From NCBI GenBank assembly GCA_004010275.1, contig RBWT01000082.1:1-34718 (forward strand): a stretch of 34,718 nt of DNA, given 5' to 3'. The position numbers were made by a program, and so were the translations under genes. The notes beneath the pieces are model-generated. The model was not told the origin of the DNA. It searched no databases and was given only the letters and a program-made list of their open reading frames with translations. The stretch is from Streptomyces huasconensis. GTDB taxonomy: Bacteria > Actinomycetota > Actinomycetes > Streptomycetales > Streptomycetaceae. This document shows positions 1-8,697 of this stretch, piece by piece (position 1 is the stretch's first letter; every line of letters starts with the position of its first letter).

Positions 1-37
1 GGGGAGGGGCGCGTGGGAAAGGGGGGCGGTCGGGGGT

Positions 38-1048
38 TCAGGCCTTCCGGTCGACGACGAACCGGCCCGAGCGCGAGGAGTTCGCCCCGTGCTCCGCATC
101 GAGGCCGACGCCGTTCAGCGCGTCCTCGGCCAGCGTCATGCGTCGGGCGCCTCGGCCAGCGCCCAGTCCCGGCCGCCCGCGTCCTCGATCAGGCCGGCCA
201 CGCGCCGCAGCTCCTCCTCGTCGGGTTCGCCGGAGGTGGTGAGCCAGTCGGCCAGTTGGTCGCCGAGCGGCCCGTCCTGGTTCAGGGCGTGGCTCACCGG
301 CAGGGACTTCTTGCGGGCACGCAGATCGGAGTGGACCGGCTTGCCGGTGACAGCGGGGTCGCCCCAGATGCCGAGCACGTCGTCGACGAGCTGGAAGGCG
401 ATGCCGAGCTGGGTCGCCGTAGAGCGCGAGGGCGTCCACCATCGTCTCCGGTGCCCCGGCGAGCACGGCGCCGATCGCGGCGATCGCCGACAGCAGCGCG
501 CCGGTCTTCCCGGCCGCCATGTCGACGCACTCCTCGACCGTGACGCCGTCCGCGTGCTCGAAGGTGAGGTCCTGGACCTGACCGCGGATCAGGTGCCGGG
601 TGGTGCGCGCGAGGAGCCGGGCGGCGGGTGCCGCCGTGGGCGATCCGGTGTCGAGGAGCACCTCCTGGGCGCGCGCGAGCAGGGCGTCACCGGTCAGGAT
701 GGCGCTGGAGGGGCCCCACAGCTTCCACACCGTGCGCCGGTGGCGGCGCTCCTCGTCGCCGTCCATCAGGTCGTCGTGCACGAGGGAGAAGTTGTGCACC
801 AGTTCCACGGCGACGGCACCGGGCAGGGCGACCTCCGGCGGTGCGCCGACCGCCTCGGCCGACAGGAGCGCGAGCGCCGGCCGTACGGCCTTGCCCGCGT
901 CGGCACTGGGCGCACCACCGGCGGTGATCCAGCCGAAGTGGTAGGCGGCCTGGTGGCGTGAGCGGTGGTCGAGCCGGTCGACGGCGGCCCGCAGTGCCGG
1001 GGTGATGGTGACCCGGCTGTGGCTGAGGGAAGCGGGAGCGGTGCTCAT
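38..1048 (-). CDS. penB: Polyprenyl (farnesyl) diphosphate synthase, PenB/PtlB type, frame broken twice
   Basis: Class I prenyltransferase that would condense isoprenyl diphosphates to farnesyl diphosphate, the precursor of pentalenene. The first Asp-rich motif (DDLMD, in LVHDDLMDGDEERR) is in the starting frame. The second (VDDVLGIWGD, followed by GKPVHSDLRARKKSLPV) is read only after a frame change near 415-425. A second change near 135-150 returns to the first frame for the C-terminus (ends RFVVDRKA). The two shifts cancel: the span is exactly 336 codons plus stop, close to the usual length of this family. Sequence error or a recently broken gene fits better than a truly short protein. The ATG at 1048 overlaps the stop of the preceding dioxygenase gene (ATGA), implying translational coupling. 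The symbol rests on cluster context; family assignment is firm, product chain length is inferred. Confidence 0.82.
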   Translation of the reverse strand: MSTAPASLSHSRVTITPALRAAVDRLDHRSRHQAAYHFGWITAGGAPSADAGKAVRPALALLSAEAVGAPPEVALPGAVAVELVHNFSLVHDDLMDGDEERRHRRTVWKLWGPSSAILTGDALLARAQEVLLDTGSPTAAPAARLLARTTRHLIRGQVQDLTFEHADGVTVEECVDMAAGKTGALLSAIAAIGAVLAGAPETMVDALALYGDPARHRLPARRRRARHLGRPRCHRQAGPLRSACPQEVPAGEPRPEPGRAARRPTGRLAHHLRRTRRGGAAARGRPDRGRGRPGLGAGRGARRMTLAEDALNGVGLDAEHGANSSRSGRFVVDRKA

Positions 1049-1944
1049 GCGGCGACCCGCGCGCGCCAGGGGGCCTTCGGGTCGTCGAAGATGCTGACGA
1101 CCTGGCGCATGATGCGCCGCTCGGCCGGGTCGAACGCCTCCTTGGCGTGGATGGTGCCGAGTTGGTCCCACATCACGATGTCCCCCGGCTGCCAGGTGTG
1201 GGCGTAGGTGAACTCGGGTCTGCCGGCGTGCGAGAGGAGTTCGTCGAGCAGTTCGCGGCTGTCGTCGGGGGCGAGATCCACGATCCGCTTGGTGTTCAGG
1301 GAGCTGACGTAGACCGACTGGCGGCCGGTGCGCGGATTGCGGGCGATCAGCGGGTGGATGGTGGAGGTGCCGTCCTCGGGCTGGATCTGCTCGGTGCTCT
1401 CGCCGAGGGACACCTCGCCCTGGAGCCTCTCCTCGATGGTCTCCTCGTACCCGGTGCGCAGGGCGTGGCGTACGCGGTAGGAGTGCAGGCGTCTGCGTTC
1501 TTCGGGCGACAGCGACTCGTACAGGGCGTACATATCGGTGAAGAGGGTCCGTCCGCCACCGGAGGCAGGCACTTCCAGTGCTTCGAGAAAGCCGATCTGG
1601 GAGACGCGGGGGCGGAAGGAGTAGTCGGTGTGCCAGTCCATCCACTCGGCGTCGCCGACGCCGATCTTGCGACCGTCCTCCACCAGGTTGGAGACGATCA
1701 GGATCTCGTTGTGGTCGGGGTGGGCGCCGCTGGTCAGGCCGGTCTTCGGGATGTGCCCGAAGTGGCGGCCGAAGGCCAGGAACTCCTCGTCGGAGGGTAT
1801 CTCGTGGCCACGGAAGACGAGGACGAGGTGTGCGTCGAGAGCCACCCGGATCTCCTCGGCCCGGGTCTTGTCCATGTCGCCGGTGACACGGGCGCCGTGC
1901 ACGACGGCGCCGAGAGCTGCGCCGGGTATCGGCGTGACGTCCAT
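1045..1944 (-). CDS. penD: Fe(II)/2-oxoglutarate dioxygenase (TauD family), pentalenolactone D to E/F
   Basis: A 299-residue TauD/TfdA-family oxygenase. The facial triad is visible as His105-x-Asp107 (WHTDYSF) and distal His266 (TIHAKEAF). Arg276/277 and Arg280 follow at the spacing expected for 2-oxoglutarate binding. In pentalenolactone clusters the PenD/PntD enzymes desaturate pentalenolactone D to E and then epoxidise E to F. That role is taken from the family and from the neighbours. The ATG at 1944 is preceded by AAAGGCGG, a good ribosome site. The gene lies 34 nt after penE and overlaps penB by 4 nt, so it is internal to a minus-strand operon. I see no gene between this one and the prenyltransferase, whereas I recall a ptlC gene there in S. 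avermitilis. Confidence 0.88.
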   Translation of the reverse strand: MDVTPIPGAALGAVVHGARVTGDMDKTRAEEIRVALDAHLVLVFRGHEIPSDEEFLAFGRHFGHIPKTGLTSGAHPDHNEILIVSNLVEDGRKIGVGDAEWMDWHTDYSFRPRVSQIGFLEALEVPASGGGRTLFTDMYALYESLSPEERRRLHSYRVRHALRTGYEETIEERLQGEVSLGESTEQIQPEDGTSTIHPLIARNPRTGRQSVYVSSLNTKRIVDLAPDDSRELLDELLSHAGRPEFTYAHTWQPGDIVMWDQLGTIHAKEAFDPAERRIMRQVVSIFDDPKAPWRARVAA

Positions 1945-1978
1945 GGGCGTTGCCGCCTTTCGCAGAAGGGTCGGATGG

Positions 1979-3793
1979 TCAGCGCAGTTCGAGGCCGGCG
2001 AGGTCGCCCGCCGCGCGCCAGCGCCTGAGGATGTTCACGAACTCCACCGAGCCGCCGCCGTAGCTGGAGTTGAGCCGGGGCATCGCGCTCGGGTCGCCCT
2101 CGTTGTTGTAGAGGCCGGGTGTGCAGTTCTCCAGGAAGTCGAGATCGTTGCTGGCGAGCCGGAGGATCTCCTCGACCCATTCCTTCTCGGCGGCCTCCGA
2201 CGCCTCCACGACCCGGTGTCCGCGTTCCTCGACGCTCTTGACGATGTACGCGAGGTGCCGGGTCTGCTCGCCCAGCATGTAGGCGATGTTGACGTGCCGG
2301 CCCGCCTGGATCTTGGAGAGGATGAAGCAGTTGGGGAAACCGTTCACCTGGAGTCCGTGCAGGGTGCGCGCCCCGTCCGCCCACTTCTGCGACAGCTTCA
2401 CGCCGTCGCGGCCGACGATGTCGTATCCGGCGCGCTCGGTGTAGGGGACGGCGAACTCGTGCTCGTAGCCGGTGGCGAAGATCAGGCAGTCGACCGGGTA
2501 CTCCCGGCCGTTCGCGACCACCCCGGCCTCGGTGAGCCGTTCCACGCCCTGCCCCTGGGTGTCGACGAGGGTGACGTTGGGCCGGTTGAAGGTGTGGAGA
2601 TAGCCGTCGTGGAAGCAGGGCCGCTTGCAGTACACGCGGTAGTACGGCTTGAGGGCGGCGGCGGTCGCGGGGTCGGTGACGACGCTGTCGATGCGGGCGC
2701 GCAGCTCCTCCATCTTGAGGAAGTCCGCCCGCTCGGCCGCGAGTGCCCGCTCCTTGGGGTCGCCCCCCGTGTCGCCGGTCGGCAGGATCGCGGCGGCCAG
2801 TTTGGCCGTGGTCTGGGTCCAACGGTCCTGGACCAGGTCCTCGTCCTGCGGGATGCCCGAGGTCAGGGCGTGGAAGTTCTCCATCCGGCGCTGTTGCCAG
2901 CCCGGTTCGAGGCTGTCCGCCCAGTCGGGCGGGGTGGGCCGGTTGCCGCGTACGTCGACCGTGGCGGGGGTGCGCTGGAAGAGGACGAGCCGCTCGGCCC
3001 ACTCGGCGAGGTGCGGGGCGAGCTGGATGGTCGTCGAGCCGGTGCCGATGACGCCGACCGTCTTGCCCTTCAGCCCGGTCAGGCCGCCGGTGCTGTCACC
3101 GCCGGTGTAGTCGAAGTCCCAGCGGCTGGTGTGGAAGGAGTGCCCGGCGAACGTCTCCAGGCCCGGCACGGCGGGGAGTTTGGGGCGGTGCATCAGGCCG
3201 ATCGACATGGCCACGTACCGGGCCCGGAACAGATCCCCGCGGTCGGTGCTCACCAGCCACCGCTCGGCGGCCTCGTCCCAGCGCAGTTCGGTGACGGCGG
3301 TCTGGAAGAGGGAGTCGCGGTAGAGGTCGTACTGGTGGGCGATCCGCTGGAGATGGGCGAAGATCTCGGGTCCGGTGGAGTACTTCTCCGTGGGTATCGT
3401 GCCGGTCTCTTCGAGCAGCGGCATGTAGATGTAGCTCTCGACGTCGCAGCGGACGCCGGGGAAGCGGTTCCAGTACCAGGTGCCGCCGACGTCGCCCGCC
3501 TCGTCGATCAGCCGGATGCGGTCCAGGCCCGTCTCCCGGCGCAGGTGGGCGCCGGTCAGGAGACCGCCGATGCCGGCGCCGACGACGGCGACGTCCACCT
3601 CGTCGGTGAGGGGCTCGCGCTCCCGCCGCTCGGTGTAGGGGTCACGCGCGTAGCCGCTGAAATCGCCGCGCGCGAACTGGTAGGTGCGCCCGGCGGTGCG
3701 CTTGTCGCGTTCCTGCCGGTACTTCTCCCGCACCGCCTCCAGGTCGATGGTCAGTGTTTCATCGCTTCGGTCGTCGCTCTCGGCGTGTGCCAC
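1979..3793 (-). CDS. penE: Flavin Baeyer-Villiger monooxygenase, lactone-forming
   Basis: A 604-residue FAD/NADPH monooxygenase. It has an FAD dinucleotide motif GAGIGG (residues 72-77), a second dinucleotide motif GTGSTT (250-255) for NADPH, and the Baeyer-Villiger fingerprint FxGxxxHTxxWD (FAGHSFHTSRWD, 215-226). PenE/PntE insert oxygen into 1-deoxy-11-oxopentalenic acid to give pentalenolactone D, while PtlE of S. avermitilis gives the neo regioisomer. The presence of penM in this cluster argues for the pentalenolactone regiochemistry. I chose the GTG at 3793 because an ideal GAGGAGGAG ribosome site sits directly upstream and the N-terminal arm (ESDDRSDETLTIDLEAVREKY) looks coding. This makes the gene overlap the end of penF by 43 nt. 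No frame breaks seen. Confidence 0.9.
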   Translation of the reverse strand: MAHAESDDRSDETLTIDLEAVREKYRQERDKRTAGRTYQFARGDFSGYARDPYTERREREPLTDEVDVAVVGAGIGGLLTGAHLRRETGLDRIRLIDEAGDVGGTWYWNRFPGVRCDVESYIYMPLLEETGTIPTEKYSTGPEIFAHLQRIAHQYDLYRDSLFQTAVTELRWDEAAERWLVSTDRGDLFRARYVAMSIGLMHRPKLPAVPGLETFAGHSFHTSRWDFDYTGGDSTGGLTGLKGKTVGVIGTGSTTIQLAPHLAEWAERLVLFQRTPATVDVRGNRPTPPDWADSLEPGWQQRRMENFHALTSGIPQDEDLVQDRWTQTTAKLAAAILPTGDTGGDPKERALAAERADFLKMEELRARIDSVVTDPATAAALKPYYRVYCKRPCFHDGYLHTFNRPNVTLVDTQGQGVERLTEAGVVANGREYPVDCLIFATGYEHEFAVPYTERAGYDIVGRDGVKLSQKWADGARTLHGLQVNGFPNCFILSKIQAGRHVNIAYMLGEQTRHLAYIVKSVEERGHRVVEASEAAEKEWVEEILRLASNDLDFLENCTPGLYNNEGDPSAMPRLNSSYGGGSVEFVNILRRWRAAGDLAGLELR

Positions 3794-4578
3794 AGCTCCT
3801 CCTCGGGGGAAGGGGGCGGAAGGGAGACATGACGCCATACGTCGTCGAACTGATCGCGCAGCCGCAGTGGGGCGTCGGAGTTGCTGAAGAGGTAGAAGCG
3901 GTCGGAGCCGAGGGCCTCCCACACGAGTGAGGCGACGTCCTCGGCGCTCACGGAGGTGTCGCCGCCCGCGCCGCGCGGGGCGGTCAGGCCCTGCACCATG
4001 GGGGTGTCGACCCGTCCCGGGCACAGCACCGACACCCGGATCGCGGTGTCCCGCAGATCGGCGCGCAGGCTGCGGGCGACCGCGAGGTCGGCGTGCTTGG
4101 AGGCGGCGTAGGCGGCGCTGCCCGCGCCGACGGCGAAGGCGGACATCGAGGCGGTGTGGATCAGGTGGGCGGGTCTGCCGCGCTCGAGGAGAGGGGGGAT
4201 GAAAGCGCGGGACACCAGGACGTGTGCCCAGTGGTTCGCCTCGAAGACCTCCCGCATCCGGTCCAGCGGTACCTCCCACAGCGGCTGTCCCACGGGGCCG
4301 ATGACCCCGGCGTTGTTGCACACCACATCGATGTCGCCGAGCACGACGAACGCGGTGTCCGCGAGGTGTGCGACGGCGTCCGGGTCGGTCAGGTCGGCTC
4401 TCACGGCGGTGACCTTGGCGCCGCGCGCCGTGAGTTCGGCCGCCCGCGCACGCAGCGCGTCGCCCGCCACGTCCGCCATGACCACGGCGACACCGGCCCG
4501 TGCGAAGCGGGCACTGAGGGCGAGTCCGATGCCGCTGGCGGCACCGGTCACCACGGCCGTTTCTGTCCGTAACTGCAC
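3751..4578 (-). CDS. penF: Short-chain dehydrogenase (11-hydroxyl oxidation in pentalenolactone pathway)
   Basis: A 275-residue classical SDR with the cofactor motif TGAASGIG (residues 11-18), the NNAG structural motif (88-91) and the catalytic Ser144, Tyr157 and Lys161 (YAASK). In the pen/pnt/ptl clusters this enzyme oxidises 1-deoxy-11beta-hydroxypentalenic acid to the 11-ketone, the substrate of the adjacent Baeyer-Villiger enzyme. That role is inferred from synteny. The start is a GTG at 4578, with a GGAGG ribosome site 8-9 nt upstream. The gene sits 99 nt after the exporter and overlaps penE at its 3' end, so coupled translation in one operon is likely. Confidence 0.88.
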   Translation of the reverse strand: MQLRTETAVVTGAASGIGLALSARFARAGVAVVMADVAGDALRARAAELTARGAKVTAVRADLTDPDAVAHLADTAFVVLGDIDVVCNNAGVIGPVGQPLWEVPLDRMREVFEANHWAHVLVSRAFIPPLLERGRPAHLIHTASMSAFAVGAGSAAYAASKHADLAVARSLRADLRDTAIRVSVLCPGRVDTPMVQGLTAPRGAGGDTSVSAEDVASLVWEALGSDRFYLFSNSDAPLRLRDQFDDVWRHVSLPPPSPEEELWHTPRATTEAMKH

Positions 4579-4677
4579 TTGGCTGCCTCCGCTTCTGTAC
4601 GCGGGTACGCCGGAGGACGGCGTGCCGTTGTCCGCGAGAAGGTCTGGGTCAGTACGCGTCGTGCGGGGGACGCGGCG

Positions 4678-6133
4678 TCACCGGGGGTCAGGGAGCTTCA
4701 GGCTGATCACGAGGACGATCACCGAACAGCACGCGAGGAGGGCGAGGACGGCGACGGCCGCCGGCATCGTCGACTGCCAGTCGGTCATGGAGAGGTAGAG
4801 GGTGCCGCCCACGGTCGCGCCCAGCGCGGTCGCCATCTGCTGGCTGGTCACCAGCACACCGCTGCCCATCCCGGCCTGGGCCGGGGGCACGTCGGCGAGG
4901 ATCATCCGGAACAGCGTCGGCCCTGTCAGCGCGGCGCCCACGCCGTACAGGCCGATCCCGGCGAGTACGAGCGTCAGGGAGGGGTGCGGCCAGCCGAACC
5001 GGATGACCAGCGCGAGGAGCAGCAGGCCCGCACCCTGGACGCAGGCGCCCAGGGTGACGATGCGGGCGCCCAGGGCCGCCGCGATCCTCGGGGTGAACAG
5101 GGTCACCGCGAAGAACGCCACGGCGAACGGCGCGAGGCCGCCGCCGGATTCGAGGCCGTCGAAACCGAAGTGGCCCTGCGCGACCAGTGCGTAGACGAAC
5201 AGGAAGGCACCGAAGCCGGCCGAGAACGGGACCATCGCCGCAAGGCCCCTGCGCATGCCCGGGTGGGACAGCACGGTCGGGGACAGCAGCGGCGAACCGC
5301 CCCGCGCCTCCAGGCCGCGTTCGACCCGTGTCAGCGCCAGGGCGCCCGCCGCGGCGACCAGGAGCAGGGACCACAGCCACAGCGGCCAGCCCAGGTCGGG
5401 GCCCGCCACCACCAGGGCGAGGACGCAGACCATGGTGACGCCGAACAGGGCGGTGCCCTTGAGGTCGAATCCGGGCTTGGCGCCCGCCCTGGTCGCCGGG
5501 ACGCGCCGGACGGCGAGCAGCGCGGCCACACCGATCGGTACGTTGATCGCGAAGACCGCCCGCCAGCCGATCCCCGCGATGTCCAGCTCGACGAGGAGGA
5601 CCGCCCAGGATCTGTCCGACGACCATACCGAGGGCGGCGGTCGCGCCGTACATGCCGATGGCACGGGCGCGTGCCTGGCCCTCGGTGGCCGCCTGGATCG
5701 TCGCGAGCACCTGCGGTACGAGCATGGCGGCGGCGGCGCCCTGGAGCAGCCGGGCCGCGACGAGGAACTCGATGGTCGGGGCGAGCCCGCAGAGCGCCGA
5801 GGTGAGAGTGAACGCGGCGAGTCCGCAGGCATACAGGCGGCGCCTGCCGAAGGCATCGCCGAGCCGGCCGCCGAGCACGAGGCCGAGTGCGTAGGTGAGG
5901 CCGTAGCCGGACACCACCAGTTCCAGGGCGGCGGGGCCGCCGTGGAGGTCGTCGCTGATGGAGTTCAGCGCCACGTTGACGATGGAGGCGTCGACGATGG
6001 ACAGGGCGTATCCGGTGAGCACCACCACGAGGGCGATGCCGCTGAGCCCCGTGGCGGCCGGCTCCGTACGGGGGGCGGGCTCCGGCGCGACGCCGGGGCC
6101 CTTGGCGGAGGGCAGGCCCTCGCGGTTCGTCAT
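4678..6133 (-). CDS. penG: MFS drug exporter (DHA2/EmrB type), one frame break
   Basis: An integral-membrane proton-driven exporter of the 14-helix DHA2 type, about 485 residues. The N-terminal frame holds the first helices, the conserved loop GRLGDAFGRRR and the antiporter-like segment up to GMVVGQILGG. From about 5600 the protein continues in another frame (LLVELDIAGIGWRAVFAINVPIGVAA) to the stop at 4678. The two pieces join exactly where homologues are continuous, so one inserted or lost base near 5595-5610 explains the break. In this family of clusters PtlG/PenG is the presumed pentalenolactone exporter and would complement the resistant GAPDH. It lies between penH (58 nt upstream) and penF. 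Substrate is inferred from position only. Confidence 0.83.
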
Positions 6134-6191
6134 GCGTTGCCTATCCGGGCTTTCTCGGGGAACGGTTGAGGCGGGTGCGGGGATGACTCGG

Positions 6192-7043
6192 TCATTCGGC
6201 GGTGGTGGGGGTGCCGGTGATCTTCGACAGGATTCCCTTGGAGGCGTCCTTCGCCGACTCGGGCCAGGGGGTCAGGGAGTTGAAGCCGCGGTGCGAGGAG
6301 GCGGGTTGGATGCGGGTGTCCATCGACATCCGCATGCCGGCCGGGTCCACCGAGACGTTCGGGATGGACTTGTGGCACGTGAAGGCGTGGAAGAGGAGGA
6401 CGTCGCCCGGGTCCATGGGCGAGAACAGCAGTTGTTCGTCCGCGCCGAACTCCTCGGCGGGGATGCCGCGCACGGGGTGGCCGAAGCGGCGGAAGTTCTC
6501 GGTGATGACGTGCTCGCGAGGGCCCCGCTTGTGGCTGCCGTCGGCGATGGCGACGCCCCCTATGGCGGGACTCGTCGGGAGCAGCGGTATCCAGGCGGTG
6601 CGGAAGTCCTTGTTCGGGCCTATGTAGAAGCCGTCCTGGTGCAGGGGCGTCAGGAAGCTCGGTTCCGCGGAGCCCGCGGCGGTGGGGTAGTAGCGGATCG
6701 TCGTCGACTTGAAGACGAAGACGGGCTCACCGAAGACCTGCTCCCAGAGCTTGACGGTCGTGGGGTGGTTCCACAGCTCGTCGTACTTGACGTACTCGTG
6801 CATCGCCACCTCGTCGACCGCCTCGAAGGAGTCGATGGTGAGGGTGTCGAGGGTGGTGCCGGGGGCTGCGTGGCCGAGTGCGATCAGGCCCTGGAGCATC
6901 TGCTCGGCGGCGGTGCGCACCAGTTCGCGGTCCAGGGCGCCCCGCAGATACAGATATCCGTGCTCTTCGTAAAACCGGTCAAGGGCCTCACGGTCGTCGA
7001 GAAGAGGGGCGCAGTCGACGTACTCGCTGAAAGTCTCCGTCAT
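6192..7043 (-). CDS. penH: Phytanoyl-CoA dioxygenase-family hydroxylase, 1-deoxypentalenic acid 11beta-hydroxylase
   Basis: A 283-residue non-haem iron, 2-oxoglutarate-dependent hydroxylase of the PhyH family. The iron ligands His135-x-Asp137 (TPLHQDGFY) and His224 (FHAFTCHKS) match the His137/Asp139/His226 triad I recall for S. avermitilis PtlH, with a constant offset of two. It would hydroxylate 1-deoxypentalenic acid at C-11, the first committed tailoring step before PenF and PenE. The ATG at 7043 has AAGGAA just upstream. A longer frame to 7166 has no ribosome site and runs across the putative promoter, so I reject it. This is the first gene of the penH-G-F-E-D-B operon. Confidence 0.9.
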   Translation of the reverse strand: MTETFSEYVDCAPLLDDREALDRFYEEHGYLYLRGALDRELVRTAAEQMLQGLIALGHAAPGTTLDTLTIDSFEAVDEVAMHEYVKYDELWNHPTTVKLWEQVFGEPVFVFKSTTIRYYPTAAGSAEPSFLTPLHQDGFYIGPNKDFRTAWIPLLPTSPAIGGVAIADGSHKRGPREHVITENFRRFGHPVRGIPAEEFGADEQLLFSPMDPGDVLLFHAFTCHKSIPNVSVDPAGMRMSMDTRIQPASSHRGFNSLTPWPESAKDASKGILSKITGTPTTAE

Positions 7044-7264
7044 GGTTCCTTGTCCTCGTGAAATCCGGCGCGTGGGGAAAGGAGCGTCACACCTCCGGGC
7101 AGACCGACGGCTTGATTCGATCGACCAGGAGCCTATATAGCCCAGCGATACATTTCCAGCCCTCAAATCGCTTGAGGGTTCGTCAACTCACATGGGGAGA
7201 TGGCTTGTTCGTTTCCTACGAGAGTGTCTGCTGGCCGGGGGTGCGATGATGCTGCCGATACCGT
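7044..7264 (-). promoter_or_regulatory. penH operon promoter/operator region
   Basis: This 221-nt gap between penM and penH carries an element at 7128-7159 (minus strand: CTGGAAA, then GTA.CGC, then TATATAG) that is closely related to one upstream of penM. Directly next to it is a perfect inverted repeat, CCCTCAA-atcgc-TTGAGGG (7160-7178). The TATATAGG at about 7132-7139 is a plausible -10 and would give a leader of roughly 80 nt. As I recall, the PenR/PntR regulators bind the penM-penH intergenic region in S. exfoliatus and S. arenae, which fits. The exact operator is inferred. Confidence 0.65.
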
Positions 7265-8461
7265 TCAGAACGTCACCGGGATTTCGTCGAACCCGCCGGT
7301 GATCCGGTGCTCCTGCCATTGCAGCGAATCCTCCGGAACCGCGAGCCGCAGGTCCGGCAGACGACGGAACAGCCTCTCGAAGACGGCGGTCAGCTCGATC
7401 CGGGCCAGCGTGCGGCCTATGCAGTGGCGGGCGCCGTGCCCGAACGCCAGGTGTGACTTGGGCCTGTCCCGGTGCAGATCCAGCACGTCGGCCGCGGGGT
7501 ACGCCCGTTCGTCGATGTTGGCCGCGCCGATGGCGAGCTTCACCGCGTCCCCGGCCCGGATCACCGTCTCGCCGACGGTGATGTCGCTGTGCGCGTAGCG
7601 GGGTATCAGCGCGTTGGACCCCTTGCCGCCGACGCTCAGGCGCAGGATCTCCTCGACCGCGGCCGGCGCGAGGCCGGGGTCCTCGACGAGCTGCGCGCGC
7701 TGGACCGGGTTGCGCAGCAACAGCAGTGTGCCCAGGTCGATGCGGACGATGGTGGTCTCGTATCCGAACAACAGCACGGCGCAGCCCAAGTCGACGATCT
7801 CCGCGTCGGACAGCGTGCCGCCCTTGGCCGTGATCAGCTCGGAGAGGATGTCGTCGCCCGGCTCGGCCCGCTTGCGGGTCACCAGGTCCATCATGTAGTC
7901 GACGACCTTCTTGAAGGTGTTCGCCGAGTGCTGGTCGTCGCTGTGGTCGAAGGTCCCTCTCGCCCAGAGGCCGAACCGCTCCCGGTCGGCCAGCGGCACA
8001 CCGAGCAGATCGCAGACCACCATGGTCGGCAGCGGGAACGACAGCGCGCGGTGCAGATCGACCGGCGGTGTGGTGACGGCCAACTCGTCGAGCAGCTCGT
8101 CCACATGGTGCTCGATCCGGGTCTGCATGCGGCGCATCCGCTGGGTGGTGAAGAGGGGGACGAGCAGCTCGCGCATCTGCGCGTGCCTGGCGAGTTCGGT
8201 GTCGCAGTCGTCCCCCGCCATCAGCGCGACCATGAAGCCTCTGGCCGCGCTCTTGGCCGACTGCTCGCGGTCGGGGTTGCTGAGGCGGAGCCTGCGGTCG
8301 GCGAGCAGGGTGCGCACCTCGTCGTAGCGGGTGACCAGCCAGGCGTCCTCACCGGCGGCCCGCACCTTGATGATCGGCCCCTCCTGCTGCAATGCGCGCA
8401 TTTGGGGTGCGATGCCCATGACGGACGGATTGTCGAACGGTAACGTCGGAAGTTCCTTCAT
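7265..8461 (-). CDS. penM: Cytochrome P450 CYP161C type, pentalenolactone synthase
   Basis: A 398-residue P450 with haem-binding FGHGARHCIG (Cys347) and the ExxR pair of the K helix (EEILRLS). The I helix reads LLFGYETT, with Phe at the position that is usually Ala. Counting from the ATG at 8461 gives Met77, Met81 and Phe232, the three active-site residues I recall as defining PntM and enabling its unusual oxidative 1,2-methyl rearrangement of pentalenolactone F to pentalenolactone. This agreement also fixes the start codon, although the ribosome site is only modest. Having this gene implies pentalenolactone itself as the end product, not neopentalenolactone. No frame breaks. Confidence 0.93.
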   Translation of the reverse strand: MKELPTLPFDNPSVMGIAPQMRALQQEGPIIKVRAAGEDAWLVTRYDEVRTLLADRRLRLSNPDREQSAKSAARGFMVALMAGDDCDTELARHAQMRELLVPLFTTQRMRRMQTRIEHHVDELLDELAVTTPPVDLHRALSFPLPTMVVCDLLGVPLADRERFGLWARGTFDHSDDQHSANTFKKVVDYMMDLVTRKRAEPGDDILSELITAKGGTLSDAEIVDLGCAVLLFGYETTIVRIDLGTLLLLRNPVQRAQLVEDPGLAPAAVEEILRLSVGGKGSNALIPRYAHSDITVGETVIRAGDAVKLAIGAANIDERAYPAADVLDLHRDRPKSHLAFGHGARHCIGRTLARIELTAVFERLFRRLPDLRLAVPEDSLQWQEHRITGGFDEIPVTF

Positions 8462-8697
8462 GCGGGCATGCTCATTTCCCCGAGGGTTTCCGGCATTCTT
8501 CTGGAAGTACCCCGGATCGACAGCGAAGGCAATTTCCTGGACGGGCCGGCGGCGCCGGTGACGTCGAGGCCACGGAAATGTCAGAGCAAGACGCGCCATT
8601 GCGTCATGGAAAGCTGGTGCGGACCGCCATGCCCCTCGCGGGGCGCAGGCCATCAATGCATCAACGAGACTATATAAGTGTGCGCTACTTTTCCAGG
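8462..8697. promoter_or_regulatory. penM / marR divergent promoter region
   Basis: Between the divergent penM and MarR genes, 8665-8696 repeats the element found before penH (minus strand: CTGGAAA, GTA.CGC, TATATAG, CTC; about 23 of 32 positions the same, same orientation relative to the gene). The TATATAG would be the penM -10, giving a leader of about 200 nt in which I see no other gene. On the plus strand the same DNA holds an imperfect palindrome, AAGT-gtgcgct-ACTT (8676-8690), between a TATATA box and the GTG at 8698. The MarR protein could therefore control both directions from here. Confidence 0.6.

Noticed and set aside
120..430. Programmed frameshifting in penB
   Set aside because: No slippery heptamer or following structure is evident, and two compensating shifts in a prenyltransferase are not a known mechanism; indel error is simpler.
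1628..3832. 734-codon plus-strand open frame opposite penD/penE
   Set aside because: Antisense shadow of two well-identified genes, with no ribosome site or motif.
7044..7166. Upstream N-terminal extension of penH to 7166
   Set aside because: No ribosome site; the extension would be translated across the putative -10 region, and iron-ligand numbering matches PtlH from the ATG at 7043.
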